Below are positions 37,561-46,180 of a stretch of DNA of 64,000 nt, piece by piece. Both the position numbers and the translations under genes were made by a program. The stretch covers positions 42,523 through 106,522 of the forward strand of contig CANRPJ010000007.1 in assembly GCA_947632485.1 (NCBI GenBank), in the 5' to 3' direction. The notes below the pieces were generated by a model. That model did no database searches. It saw only the letters and a program-made list of their open reading frames with translations, and was not told where the DNA came from. This DNA is from an uncultured Muribaculaceae bacterium. GTDB lineage: Bacteria; Bacteroidota; Bacteroidia; Bacteroidales; Muribaculaceae. How positions within the stretch are numbered: the first letter of the stretch is position 1; each line of letters opens with the position of its first letter.

Positions 37561-37735
37561 CCACCCTCAGAGCGCCGTGAGGTGCGCGGATATAGGGAAA
37601 CCGGGTATGAGCGGCTGCGGAGCAGGCGCGAGTACCCGGACTAAAGCTCCACCCTCAGAGCGCCGTGAGGCGCGCAGATATAGAGAAACCGGGTATGAGC
37701 GGCTGCGAAGCAGGCGCGAGTGCCCGGACGAAAGC
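37561..37735. repeat. Tandem repeat, two copies of about 88 bp
   Basis: Copy 1 is 37561-37648 and copy 2 is 37649-37735, differing at a handful of positions. Each contains CCTCA/TGAGG, CCGGGTA pairing with TACCCGG (copy 1) or TGCCCGG (copy 2, still paired by G-T), and an inner CTGC/GCAG. A fragment resembling the beginning follows at 37736. No gene reads through; the 86-codon frame here is repeat-derived. Confidence 0.85.
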
Positions 37736-37925
37736 CCTCAGCGCAAAAAAGTGCCGGAGGCACGAGCGCATAATCCCGCTCAACCCCGCTTAATCTCGAA
37801 AATCATACCCTCCGAGAGTCAAGTTCCATCTTATTGAGCTTCACTTCCGCTTCCTCCTAAATATACATATAAGAACTATAAGCGTAACACAAATATATAT
37901 TAAGATCATCATAACGAATAATTTC
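37736..37925. other. Intergenic remainder
   Basis: Holds a degenerate continuation of the repeat, then the short phrase TAATCCCGCT...CCCGCTTAATC (37771-37795), which recurs at 42084-42108 on the other side of the SPFH cassette, then an AT-rich stretch. No gene or clear terminator seen. Confidence 0.4.
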
Positions 37926-39275
37926 TTATTTGAACCAATAGAAAACAAGATCTACTACATTGCAACTCGACTCATGTTCTCTACAATATTGATCAATCGA
38001 AACAGGTGTCTCATCTAAGAAACGAACTGTAAGATTCTTAGTGTCTACAAATTCATCAGTACCAATCCCATAACTTTTCCCATTATATATCAATACTTCT
38101 CCATCCCTGTTATAGTTGCCAAATAGAATTCCTCCAGGAATACGAGTGTAGGATCCCTCACTATCAGAATCTTTATACCTATCGCCCGCATAAAATTCCA
38201 TATCCATGCGCCCCTGGCCGTTTATTGCCACTCCTACCATTCCCTTGGCTTTGCAGGATTCTACTAATTGTTTGTATTCATTGGCGATTATATAATTATT
38301 AGGTGGGGAAATAATACACTTATCATTTAGAGAATCGACCTCATGATATAAAGGAAAGTTTGAGCCATTAAAGATTTTCTCTGTTAATTCTTGAAGCGTT
38401 TTTGCATTTTCTTTATCATTAGGAACCGCAAAAAAGGCATAGTATAATATTTTGTCAATCTTTATAGCTTTAGCGTAATAATACATACTATCCTGTCTAC
38501 CGGAATTTACGGCCCAATTATCTGTCGCTCTTTTATAAGTTGAGTTATGAGTATTACATGATTCATTCACAAACCTTTCTGCTGACAAATCGGAATTACC
38601 GCACATTGTTATTAAAAACGCACCATTACTTGCCTGATATTTATAGCCACCATTATCAATCGAACTAACTTCTGTAAGAAATGAAGGCACTAATATTTGA
38701 GAATTGAAATGCGAGGATATAGGACGCACAACACACTCAGATGTTATCACATTAGTATTATCAGAACCTGAGTTCATATAAATATCACTGCTATCATCTA
38801 TTACCTCTTCATCAGCTACTTCTACGGCAGACTCTTCATCGTTGTTCCTATTGCCAGACAAATTCCCTAAGACTAATAAAAATATAATTATTACAAAAGC
38901 AACAATACAAGAAATAATAGTTGCCATACGATAGGGGTTCTTGCGTTCCTCGACAATCGTTTTGAAATCAGAAGACTTGTTATAAGACTCCTGAGTTTTG
39001 ACTACATTTGGAATCGTCAATGACTCGATCGCGTCGTTTCTGCCATGCTTCTCTCTGAACCGCTCCCGAAGAGCGTTGGCTCTCGTATAGTCGCCCGAAG
39101 AGAGTGCATCCTCAATCAGATACTTGTACTGCTCTGCAAGTATCTGATTACATTGACCTACAAAAACCTTGAAATCCTCCGGAGTGATTGTATTGGATTT
39201 AGCCATTGACTCTTTGGCCTTCTCATATTCTCCCTCCTGGAATAGTGATAATGCTTCTATTTGCGCCTGATCCAT
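37926..39275 (-). CDS. Single-pass membrane protein of unknown function
   Basis: I do not recognise this 449-residue protein. Residues 1-115 are helical and soluble (EALSLFQEGEYEKAKESMA resembles a TPR-like repeat, and DALSSGDYTRANALRERF a second). One membrane helix lies at about 119-141 (MATIISCIVAFVIIIFLLVLG). An acidic linker follows, then an outside domain of about 290 residues with several cysteines. It is the last gene of the SPFH cassette, 40 bases after the TM2 gene, and is visibly AT-richer than the chromosome around it. Confidence 0.75.
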   Translation of the reverse strand: MDQAQIEALSLFQEGEYEKAKESMAKSNTITPEDFKVFVGQCNQILAEQYKYLIEDALSSGDYTRANALRERFREKHGRNDAIESLTIPNVVKTQESYNKSSDFKTIVEERKNPYRMATIISCIVAFVIIIFLLVLGNLSGNRNNDEESAVEVADEEVIDDSSDIYMNSGSDNTNVITSECVVRPISSHFNSQILVPSFLTEVSSIDNGGYKYQASNGAFLITMCGNSDLSAERFVNESCNTHNSTYKRATDNWAVNSGRQDSMYYYAKAIKIDKILYYAFFAVPNDKENAKTLQELTEKIFNGSNFPLYHEVDSLNDKCIISPPNNYIIANEYKQLVESCKAKGMVGVAINGQGRMDMEFYAGDRYKDSDSEGSYTRIPGGILFGNYNRDGEVLIYNGKSYGIGTDEFVDTKNLTVRFLDETPVSIDQYCREHESSCNVVDLVFYWFK

Positions 39276-39315
39276 GCAACTCTCAAACTAATTGTCCATC
39301 TAATTCATTGACAAA

Positions 39316-39729
39316 TTAATAATTGTATTGCCGATCAAACTGTTCATTGCTGGTACACAGCAATATAATGAAATGTACTAATGCTACAAGAAAGGGTATC
39401 CCCGTCCAGAAAAAGAGCACACACAATATCCCTGTCGTCGTCTCGCCCAGATAGAACCATTCTATACCGAGCCAACCTAAAAAGAAAGTAAGCAGTAATG
39501 CTGTCGACTTCTTTTTTTCGCTTTTCCTTATAGGCTGGTATGGAGCGGCCTGTCTCTGGTGATCTATATAGACCACTTGAGGCGGCGGCATAACCTGTGG
39601 CATTGCAGGAGGCACAGGATCGGTCTTTGTTGTAAACGTTGAGCCACAGTAAAGGCACCTATAGGTGTTGCCTGATACTCTCTGGCACTTATTACCTCCG
39701 CACTCGGAGCATTTTAGTGATTCATTCAT
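39316..39729 (-). CDS. Zinc-ribbon and TM2-domain membrane protein
   Basis: The 137-residue protein has an N-terminal zinc ribbon, CxxC at 7-10 and CxxC at 25-28, a Pro/Gln-rich linker, a basic patch (RKSEKKK), then a TM2-type hairpin of two membrane helices (LTFFLGWLGIEWFYLG, then CVLFFWTGIPFLVAL). The basic patch places the zinc ribbon in the cytoplasm. Its ATG overlaps the stop of the upstream gene (ATGA). It resembles the zinc-ribbon membrane partners found beside SPFH proteins; role unknown. Confidence 0.82.
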   Translation of the reverse strand: MNESLKCSECGGNKCQRVSGNTYRCLYCGSTFTTKTDPVPPAMPQVMPPPQVVYIDHQRQAAPYQPIRKSEKKKSTALLLTFFLGWLGIEWFYLGETTTGILCVLFFWTGIPFLVALVHFIILLCTSNEQFDRQYNY

Positions 39730-40418
39730 ATCCGCAGGGATTTGAGAATTAAAGTAAGCTGTTGGCTGGATTGTTTGATTCTTTCTGTATCGTTGCTTTC
39801 AATAGCCTCGTCGAGAACCATGAGGGACTGCGAAAGTTGATCGCTAACCGCCTGAGAGCTAAACCTTGATGCCGGGATATTCCTAAGCAAATCGATATTT
39901 CTCGAAATCAGAGTCTTTATTTCTCCAGACGATTCTGTATCTACAATTTGTTCTACATTAAGTTTCAGCAGATTAAGCTGTGATAAAAAGTCTGCGCGCC
40001 CGCGGATATTCGCTTCTGTCATCGCATTTTGAGCCTGTGCTATCGATCCCCCGCGATCTGCAATAAAGAAGAGCGCCAGGCCTGCGATTAAAATAATAAG
40101 ATAGCCTATATAGAGACTGTTAAGATTTCTCCCCTCTTCGCGATAATCACCAAGCCCGAATACGAAAAGCAAAGTCCAGGCGAAAAAGCATATTGCCGTG
40201 AGATTGACGCACCACGACGTTGCAGCATTCCTAATCGTCAGGCTTTTATGCGAAGAGATAAGTATCACATTGCTTGCTAATGCGATTGTCATTACGATTC
40301 CACTCGCCACGCACCAGCCCATGAGCTCAGTAGCCTTTGGAAACGTGAGATTGAAAATACCGAAGATAGCTGCGCTGACAGCAACGCACACAAATATGAA
40401 GATGATAATATTTCTCAT
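39726..40418 (-). CDS. Four-helix membrane protein with cytoplasmic helical tail
   Basis: Unrecognised family, 230 residues. Four hydrophobic segments lie at about 3-24, 34-54, 69-88 and 102-120. The remaining 110 residues are soluble and helical, rich in Leu/Gln/Ser with regular spacing (LLKLNVEQIV, QAVSDQLSQSLMVLDEAI), suggesting a coiled coil or bundle. It starts 13 bases after the SPFH gene and its stop overlaps the next ATG, so it belongs to the same operon. Confidence 0.75.
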   Translation of the reverse strand: MRNIIIFIFVCVAVSAAIFGIFNLTFPKATELMGWCVASGIVMTIALASNVILISSHKSLTIRNAATSWCVNLTAICFFAWTLLFVFGLGDYREEGRNLNSLYIGYLIILIAGLALFFIADRGGSIAQAQNAMTEANIRGRADFLSQLNLLKLNVEQIVDTESSGEIKTLISRNIDLLRNIPASRFSSQAVSDQLSQSLMVLDEAIESNDTERIKQSSQQLTLILKSLRI

Positions 40419-40431
40419 AGTGGTTTAGCTG

Positions 40432-41553
40432 TTAAAGTTCTACAGGAGGGACGGTCGAAGGAGGAGGAGGAGGAGGTGGTGGCGCCATATTCTGAAATAT
40501 CTGGGCAATTTCGACTTCTTGACTTGCGTTTACCCAGGCCGTACCGCCTACGCGAAATACGTAGGTATTCTTGCCTATCTCACCATTCATAACCATATTT
40601 CCGATCACATCCAGACGGAAAGGCCCCGTGGTCTGTCCATCTTTAGCCACATAGAACGAAGGCATCTGTGGAACCGATTGCTGAGGTGCGACTGGCGATC
40701 CGCTCATCATCTGTCCGAACATTTGCCCCATCTGTTGACCCATGCCCATACCTAATCCGGCCCCTACGAATGTGCCGGCTCCCTGGTTTCCAGCAAGAGT
40801 TTGAGCTATATCAAGCTGTTTCTGCTGAATATAGTCCACCCCGAGCTTTTTAAGCTTAGCCTGCTCGGCTATTCCTTCCATTACCGTTTGGTAACCCTTA
40901 TCATTCTCATCAAACGATATATCTTCTATGTTGAAATTGAGGAGTTCTACGCCATACTCATCGAATGAATCCTGTAGAGTGGTGGCGATAGCTTTGCTCA
41001 GATTCCGATATTCCGAGCCGAGTTCATTGATGTTTATGTCGTTTTCCTTCATATAGCGGGCAAGCGCTACTTTTACTGCTTCCACTACGTCAACACGAAA
41101 CTGCTCATAGATGAAATCCATCGTAAGAAAAGTTTGTGTGCCCACAAATTTCAGCAGAAACAGGCCGCCATCTTTTATCCTCACACCATAATGACCTCGC
41201 GAAGACAATTTTATCGGCACCTGGAAATAAGGATCTATCACCCTCAATCCTCCGGTGCCCCAAAGCATATTGCGCTTCTCTAGCTTGCTCACAAACCATA
41301 CGCTCGCCTTAAACGTAGATTCTCCTCCGGAAGGAATGTTGATTATTCTGTTAAGGATAGGGATATTCGACGAGGAAAGCACGTGACGACCTGGCCCGAA
41401 CTTATCGCATAGCGAGCCATTCTTGTAGAAGTAAGCCTCTTGACTGTCATTTACAGTCAGAACACTTCCAAGGGTTACGTCCTGAAAAGGGAAAAGATAT
41501 ACTAACGCACCGTCCGGATTCTGATTCCAGTATATCGACTTGATGATGGGCAT
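40432..41553 (-). CDS. SPFH/Band-7 protein with C-terminal GYF_2 domain
   Basis: I start at the ATG at 41553 (MPIIKSIYW), with AGGAG seven bases before it; the frame reaches back to 41595 but the extra 14 residues look non-native. Residues about 20-230 match the SPFH branch known as virion-core-like or YdjI-like (DPYFQVPIKLSSRGHYGVRI, FRVDVVEAVKVALARYM, ELLNFNIEDISFDEND). A Gly/Met-rich linker follows (GAGLGMGMGQQMGQMFGQMM), then a GYF_2 domain (FYVAKDGQTTGPFRLDVI) and a polyproline tail. SPFH proteins organise membrane microdomains. It heads a four-gene envelope cassette. Confidence 0.88.
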   Translation of the reverse strand: MPIIKSIYWNQNPDGALVYLFPFQDVTLGSVLTVNDSQEAYFYKNGSLCDKFGPGRHVLSSSNIPILNRIINIPSGGESTFKASVWFVSKLEKRNMLWGTGGLRVIDPYFQVPIKLSSRGHYGVRIKDGGLFLLKFVGTQTFLTMDFIYEQFRVDVVEAVKVALARYMKENDININELGSEYRNLSKAIATTLQDSFDEYGVELLNFNIEDISFDENDKGYQTVMEGIAEQAKLKKLGVDYIQQKQLDIAQTLAGNQGAGTFVGAGLGMGMGQQMGQMFGQMMSGSPVAPQQSVPQMPSFYVAKDGQTTGPFRLDVIGNMVMNGEIGKNTYVFRVGGTAWVNASQEVEIAQIFQNMAPPPPPPPPSTVPPVEL

Positions 41554-41872
41554 AAGCTCCTGTCCTCTCCGCCTACAAGTCGCCAAACTCAGCATTTGTT
41601 TGATTGGTTTACCTCAATTTTACAAGAAAGGCGCAAGCGACTTCATCACTTACACCCACCAATCAGGCAACGCCAATCGCCCTTGAAGAGGCGAAGCAAG
41701 AGAAAATACAACCTGCGCCGTCGCGTATCTGGTTTTAATCAGATTCGAAACGGACGCTCCTGTCTAATAGACGACTGAATAAAGATCTGTACACTATATA
41801 AAACATACAGCAACAGAGTCTTCATTACTTTAAAAAAAGACAAGGAGCTTTAGATTGCATCATCCTCTTCTT
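41554..41872. other. Intergenic stretch upstream of the SPFH cassette
   Basis: Presumed to hold the promoter of the SPFH operon on the minus strand, but no clear TAnnTTTG with a -33 partner was found; TAAAATTG at about 41614-41621 is the nearest match. No gene is supported. Confidence 0.35.
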
Positions 41873-42046
41873 CTAATTTTGGCGTTTTCGATTGGTAGGA
41901 TTCAGCAATTTTGCCAATCTTGTGGCAACATCATCGCGCGATGATATTGTCGAAGCAAAGTTAACAAAATTTCTTTTATCTTCAGCTCCTATCAGATTAT
42001 ATTTTCTCTCATTAATATTGGAGTGCCGCAAACTGGCAATTTGGGC
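41873..42046 (-). pseudogene. Possible 3' remnant of a gene
   Basis: A minus-strand frame of 57 codons between stops reads like real protein: NINERKYNLIGAEDKRNF, then TISSRDDVATRLAKLLN and a basic end (NRKRQN). It has no ATG; a TTG at about 42033 is the only possible start. It is AT-rich like the cassette downstream. Either a truncated gene or a small unannotated one. The family is not recognised. Confidence 0.3.
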
Positions 42047-42050
42047 TTAA

Positions 42051-42118
42051 CCGGACCTTAGCAAAGTAAGAAAGTCCGGAAGCTAATCCCGATTAATCCC
42101 GCTTAATCAGGATTAATC
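42051..42118. repeat. Two hairpins and a TAATCCCG repeat
   Basis: CCGGAC (42051-42056) pairs with GTCCGG (42074-42079). GATTAATCC (42091-42099) pairs with GGATTAATC (42110-42118). TAATCCCG occurs at 42084 and 42094. The phrase CCCGCTTAATC (42098-42108) is shared with 37785-37795. They lie directly before the promoter at 42137. Confidence 0.5.
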
Positions 42119-42136
42119 AAAAAGAATCATCAAAAT

Positions 42137-42167
42137 TTTGATATTTCAAAACTTTGTTGTAACTTTG
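42137..42167 (+). promoter_or_regulatory. Strong plus-strand promoter with no clear gene
   Basis: TTTG (42137-42140), 19 bases, TAACTTTG (42160-42167) is a full match to the Bacteroidetes promoter. Transcription would start near 42173 and run through an ATG at 42202 (MNATNKRSCGRTGAQ) into the 3' end of the convergent phosphohexomutase gene. The long frame there is the shadow of that gene. Confidence 0.65.
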
Positions 42168-42279
42168 CAGTCGAAATCAAAACCATTAAACATTTACCAC
42201 CATGAACGCAACTAACAAAAGAAGCTGCGGAAGAACCGGAGCTCAACCGCAGCTAAAAGTAAAATCTGTTGAAAAGTGC

Positions 42280-44031
42280 TTACTTCACACCAAGGTCGGC
42301 AAGCACACGGTCTATCTTATCCTCCGCCTTTCTGACGGTAGCCTCATAGTCCTCCTTCGAGGGAAGATCCTCACGCACCTCGACGTAGAACTTGATCTTC
42401 GGCTCCGTACCGCTCGGACGGATGCTGACCTTATCGCCTGCCTCCGTGATGAACTGGAGCACATTGCTCGTTGTCGGGAAATTCATCTTCTCGATCTCAC
42501 CGGTCTTGATATTGCGGCAGTTGAGGTCGGCATAGTCCTTCACCACAACCACTTCGCTTCCCGCAAGACTCTTCGGAGGATTAGCACGATACTGCTTCAT
42601 CATCTCCACGATCTCGTCGGCGCCCGACTTACCGGGACGAACCACGCTCACGCCACGCTCGCGCGAGAAGCCGTATTTTGCGTAGATGTCGATAAGCAGC
42701 TCGTAGAGGTTCATACCCTGATCTGCCGCCCACGCAGCGATTTCACACATCAGAGGCACTGCAGAAATCGAATCCTTGTCGCGCACGAAAGTCTCGGCCA
42801 GGAAGCCATAGCTCTCCTCGCCGCCGCCCAGATAGCGGCCGGTACCCTCCATGTTGCGCATCACGTCGGCTATCCATTTGAAACCGGTGAAGCAGTCGAA
42901 ACATTTCACGCCGTTGGCATCAGCTATCCGCTTGATAGCCTCCGTTGTCACGATCGTCTTCACGCAGTATTCGTTGCCCTTCATCTTGCCGAGCTCCACG
43001 TTGCGCGTAATCAGATAATAGAGGAAGATCATGCAGATCTGGTTGCCATTCACGAGCTGATAGTTACCCTCCTTGTCGCGCACCACCAGACCTACGCGGT
43101 CTGCGTCAGGGTCAGAGGCAAGCACCAGGCTCGCACCCGTCTCCTTAGCCTTCTCGATAGCCATTTTCATAGCCTCGGCATTCTCGGGGTTAGGAGAAAC
43201 TACGGTCGGGAAATCGCCGTCCTGAATATCCTGGGCGTCTACGTGAGCCACATTCTCGAAGCCCCATTCGGCCAGCGAGCGGTACATGAGGCGCAGACCG
43301 GTGCCGTGGATCGGGGTGTAGACAATCTTCATGTCCTTATGGCGCTTGTCGGCCTCAGGGCTGAGCGAAAGCGAGTGAATGTCGTCGAGATACTGCTTGT
43401 CGATATCCTCTCCGATTATCTGGATAAGCTCCTTGCGAGGGGTAAACTTAATCTGGTCGACCGACGTGATTGCATTTACATATTCGATTGTCTGCACATC
43501 GTGGGGTGCAATCATCTGCGCGCCATCGCTCCAGTAGGCCTTGTAGCCGTTGTATTCCTTGGGGTTATGGCTTGCGGTGACCATTACTCCGCTCTGGCAG
43601 CCGAGTTTACGGATTCCGTAAGATACCTCCGGCGTAGGGCACGGGCCATCGAAGAGATATACCTTGATGCCGTTGGCCGAGAAAATATCGGCAGCGAGTT
43701 CAGCGAAGCGGCGGGAGTTGTGGCGCACGTCGTGACCTACGCATACGCTGATCTGGGGAAGATCCTTGAAGGTATCCAGCAGATAGTTGGCAAGGCCCTG
43801 GGTAGCGGCGCCTACGGTGTAGATATTCATTCGGTTGGAACCGGCACCCATGATTCCGCGTAGGCCGCCCGTTCCAAATTCGAGATCCTTATAGAAAGCC
43901 TCTATCAGGTCGGTTTTATCAGGATTGTCGAGCATCGCCTGCACCTGCCGGCGCGTTTCCTCGTCATATTTGGGGTCGAGCCAGCGCTGAGCCTTCTCCG
44001 TGACCTCAATAAGCAGATTTTCGTTATCCAT
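42280..44031 (-). CDS. Phosphohexomutase (phosphoglucomutase/phosphomannomutase)
   Basis: The 583-residue alpha-D-phosphohexomutase interconverts hexose 1- and 6-phosphates. The phosphoserine loop is MVTASHNPKEYNGYK, the metal loop is SDPDADRVG, the sugar loop is GGGEESYGF, and the phosphate loop near the C-terminus is RPSGTEPKIKFY: all four active-site loops are intact. Length and the WSDGAQ segment suit the PGM/PMM2-like subgroup, so phosphoglucomutase activity is likely but sugar preference is not certain. I use the ATG at 44031 (MDNENLLIE). Confidence 0.93.
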   Translation of the reverse strand: MDNENLLIEVTEKAQRWLDPKYDEETRRQVQAMLDNPDKTDLIEAFYKDLEFGTGGLRGIMGAGSNRMNIYTVGAATQGLANYLLDTFKDLPQISVCVGHDVRHNSRRFAELAADIFSANGIKVYLFDGPCPTPEVSYGIRKLGCQSGVMVTASHNPKEYNGYKAYWSDGAQMIAPHDVQTIEYVNAITSVDQIKFTPRKELIQIIGEDIDKQYLDDIHSLSLSPEADKRHKDMKIVYTPIHGTGLRLMYRSLAEWGFENVAHVDAQDIQDGDFPTVVSPNPENAEAMKMAIEKAKETGASLVLASDPDADRVGLVVRDKEGNYQLVNGNQICMIFLYYLITRNVELGKMKGNEYCVKTIVTTEAIKRIADANGVKCFDCFTGFKWIADVMRNMEGTGRYLGGGEESYGFLAETFVRDKDSISAVPLMCEIAAWAADQGMNLYELLIDIYAKYGFSRERGVSVVRPGKSGADEIVEMMKQYRANPPKSLAGSEVVVVKDYADLNCRNIKTGEIEKMNFPTTSNVLQFITEAGDKVSIRPSGTEPKIKFYVEVREDLPSKEDYEATVRKAEDKIDRVLADLGVK

Positions 44032-44130
44032 ATTCAAGTTTTTGGGTTATTGTGATTCAAAGTCAATATACTAACACGCAAATGTAAGAAAAAGTAAGCA
44101 AACTTACGGTCTAAAAACACTTAAAATGCT

Positions 44131-44138
44131 TAATTTTG
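44131..44138 (+). promoter_or_regulatory. -7 box five bases before the yicC start
   Basis: TAATTTTG is followed by five bases and the ATG at 44144, so the predicted message would begin at or next to its start codon. No -33 TTG at the usual distance. Confidence 0.5.
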
Positions 44139-44143
44139 CAACC

Positions 44144-45016
44144 ATGTTACTTTCAATGACAGGTTTCGGCAAGAGTGAAGCCGAGAGTTCCGATGTGCGC
44201 GTCACTGCGGAGCTGAAATCCCTCAACAGCAAGCAGCTCGATCTGTCGCTGCGTGTAAGCGCACCGCTGCGCGAGGCAGAAGTGGCTATACGCCAGGAGA
44301 TTGCCTCACGAATCGTGCGTGGCAAGGTCGATGCCATTATTTCGTGTGAAACTATAGCCGGCGAGTCGACCTCGCAACTCAATGTGCAGGCTCTCAAGGC
44401 TTACCGACGCCAGATTTCTGAAGCTGCCGCTGAACTGGGTATAGAAGAGCCCTCCGACTGGTTCGCTGTGCTCACGCGCCTACCCGATTCTATCAAGAAC
44501 CAGACGCAGCGCGACACCTCGGCCGATGCCAAGGCTGCCGAAAAGGCTTGTTCTGAGGCTATTGAGCACCTTATAGAGTTCCGGGCTACGGAAGGAGCTA
44601 AGCTCGAGGCCTTCTTCCGCGAGAAGATTGAATGTATCCGGCAGCTTCTCAAAGATGTCGAGCCGCTGGAAAAGGAGCGGGTGCCGAAGATTCGCGCGCG
44701 CCTCGAGGAGCAGCTGTCGCGCCTCTCAGGAGTGGAGTTCGACAAAGGGCGCCTCGAGCAGGAATTGATTTTCTATATCGAGAAGCTCGATGTAGCGGAA
44801 GAGAAGCTGCGCCTCTCGGCTCATCTCGACTATTTCCTTGCCACTCTTGATGAAGCGCCTGGCCAGGGCAAGAAGCTCGGGTTCATAGCTCAGGAGATGG
44901 GCCGGGAGATCAATACGCTCGGATCGAAGTCGAACCATGCTGGAATGCAGCAGATTGTGGTTCGAATGAAAGATGAACTTGAACAGATAAAAGAGCAGGT
45001 CCTCAATGTGCTCTGA
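44144..45016 (+). CDS. YicC-family endoribonuclease-like protein
   Basis: The 290-residue protein starts MLLSMTGFGKSEAE, the conserved opening of the YicC family, which decides for the ATG at 44144 over the earlier TTG at 44126. The N-terminal YicC domain includes LKSLNSKQLDLSLRV, and the C-terminal DUF1732 part includes KLGFIAQEMGREINTLGSKS. E. coli YicC is an endoribonuclease affecting small RNA stability; a similar role here is inferred. The last 11 bases overlap gmk. Confidence 0.88.
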   Translation: MLLSMTGFGKSEAESSDVRVTAELKSLNSKQLDLSLRVSAPLREAEVAIRQEIASRIVRGKVDAIISCETIAGESTSQLNVQALKAYRRQISEAAAELGIEEPSDWFAVLTRLPDSIKNQTQRDTSADAKAAEKACSEAIEHLIEFRATEGAKLEAFFREKIECIRQLLKDVEPLEKERVPKIRARLEEQLSRLSGVEFDKGRLEQELIFYIEKLDVAEEKLRLSAHLDYFLATLDEAPGQGKKLGFIAQEMGREINTLGSKSNHAGMQQIVVRMKDELEQIKEQVLNVL

Positions 45017-45602
45017 CGCAACTAAATCCCCTGTAAGGGGCAAGATAATCATATTGTCGGCACCCTCAGGGAGCGGCAAGTCTACAATCATCAGCCGGCT
45101 GATGCAGGATCCTGAACTGAAGCTCGGATTCTCCATATCGGCCACATCGCGCGCGCCGCGAGGTCAGGAAATCAACGGCAGGGAATACTATTTCATCTCT
45201 GCCGACGAATTCAAGCAGCGCGCTGCCAGAGGAGAGTTTGTAGAGTGGGAAGAGGTATATCCCGGCACCTGCTACGGCACGCTCGCCTCGGAAGTAGACC
45301 GCGTATGTGGCGCCGGCCGCAACCTGATAATGGATATCGACGTGAAGGGAGGCATCAACGTAAAGAAGCGCTTCGGCGCTGAGGCGATAGCCCTCTTCAT
45401 CATGCCGCCAAGCGCCGAGGAGCTGGAGAAGCGCCTCAGAGGAAGGGGCACCGACCCGGAGGAGTCGATTGCCAGGCGCCTTGCCAAAGCGGAATATGAG
45501 ATGACGTTTGCCGGCTCCTATGACACTACGATAATCAACGACGACCTTGAGGAAGCCGTTGAGCGTACCCGACGAGCGATAACCGACTTTCTGGCCAGAT
45601 GA
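45006..45602 (+). CDS. gmk: Guanylate kinase
   Basis: Gmk phosphorylates GMP to GDP. The 198-residue protein has the P-loop SAPSGSGKST at about 18-27, the GMP-binding SATSRAPRGQEINGREYYF, and DIDVKGGINVKK. It overlaps yicC by 11 bases and nadD by four. The start at 45006 puts MCSDATKSPVRGK before the core, which is acceptable; no closer start suits the P-loop. Confidence 0.95.
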   Translation: MCSDATKSPVRGKIIILSAPSGSGKSTIISRLMQDPELKLGFSISATSRAPRGQEINGREYYFISADEFKQRAARGEFVEWEEVYPGTCYGTLASEVDRVCGAGRNLIMDIDVKGGINVKKRFGAEAIALFIMPPSAEELEKRLRGRGTDPEESIARRLAKAEYEMTFAGSYDTTIINDDLEEAVERTRRAITDFLAR

Positions 45603-46180
45603 GAATAGGCATCTACAGCGGCACCTTCGATCCTATCCATACCGGTCATGCCATTCTGGCAAGCTTCATAGCTCAGTCAGGACTGGTCGACGAGGTGTGG
45701 CTGCTTGTAAGCCCACGCAATCCGCTGAAGAGAGAAGCCGCTATAGCCTCCGATGAGGAGCGGCTGCAGATGGCCGCGCGGGCAGCGTCAGGTCTTCCCG
45801 GAGTAAAGGTATCCGACTTCGAGATGCATCTTCCGCTTCCCTCCTATACCTACCGCACGCTCTGCAGCCTTCGGGAAAGTTACCCGGAGCATCAGTTCAA
45901 GCTGATTGTAGGCGCCGACAACTGGTGCTCCTTCAGCTCTTGGGCCAACTGGGAGAAGATTCTTCAGGAGTTCGGTCTGATCGTATATCCAAGACCCGGC
46001 TTCAGCGTCGAGGGGCTGCCCGAAAATTCCGCATTCCTGAGCGACGCGCCTCTGATCGGCATTTCCTCAACCGGAATCCGCGAAGACATTGCAGCCGGCC
46101 GCTGCGTGCGCTACCTTGTGCCCGATCCGGTGCTCGGATTTATAGAAGACCAACATCTTTATAGCAGGAAGCCATGTTAG
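45599..46180 (+). CDS. nadD: Nicotinate-nucleotide adenylyltransferase
   Basis: NadD makes deamido-NAD from nicotinate mononucleotide and ATP. The 193-residue protein shows the nucleotidyltransferase motif [10 protein letters not shown] near the N-terminus, [18 protein letters not shown], and the closing ISSTGIRE. It overlaps gmk by four bases and recR by seven, so the three form a tight operon. Confidence 0.94.
   Translation: MRIGIYSGTFDPIHTGHAILASFIAQSGLVDEVWLLVSPRNPLKREAAIASDEERLQMAARAASGLPGVKVSDFEMHLPLPSYTYRTLCSLRESYPEHQFKLIVGADNWCSFSSWANWEKILQEFGLIVYPRPGFSVEGLPENSAFLSDAPLIGISSTGIREDIAAGRCVRYLVPDPVLGFIEDQHLYSRKPC

Noticed and set aside
37561..37735. Possible CRISPR array
   Set aside because: Two contiguous 88-bp copies without spacers and no cas genes nearby.
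37577..37837. 86-codon frame over the tandem repeat
   Set aside because: The apparent protein repeat only mirrors the DNA repeat; the copies are read in different frames.
42202..43863. 553-codon plus-strand frame
   Set aside because: It is the antisense of the phosphohexomutase gene, whose four active-site loops are intact on the other strand; only its first 26 codons lie outside it.
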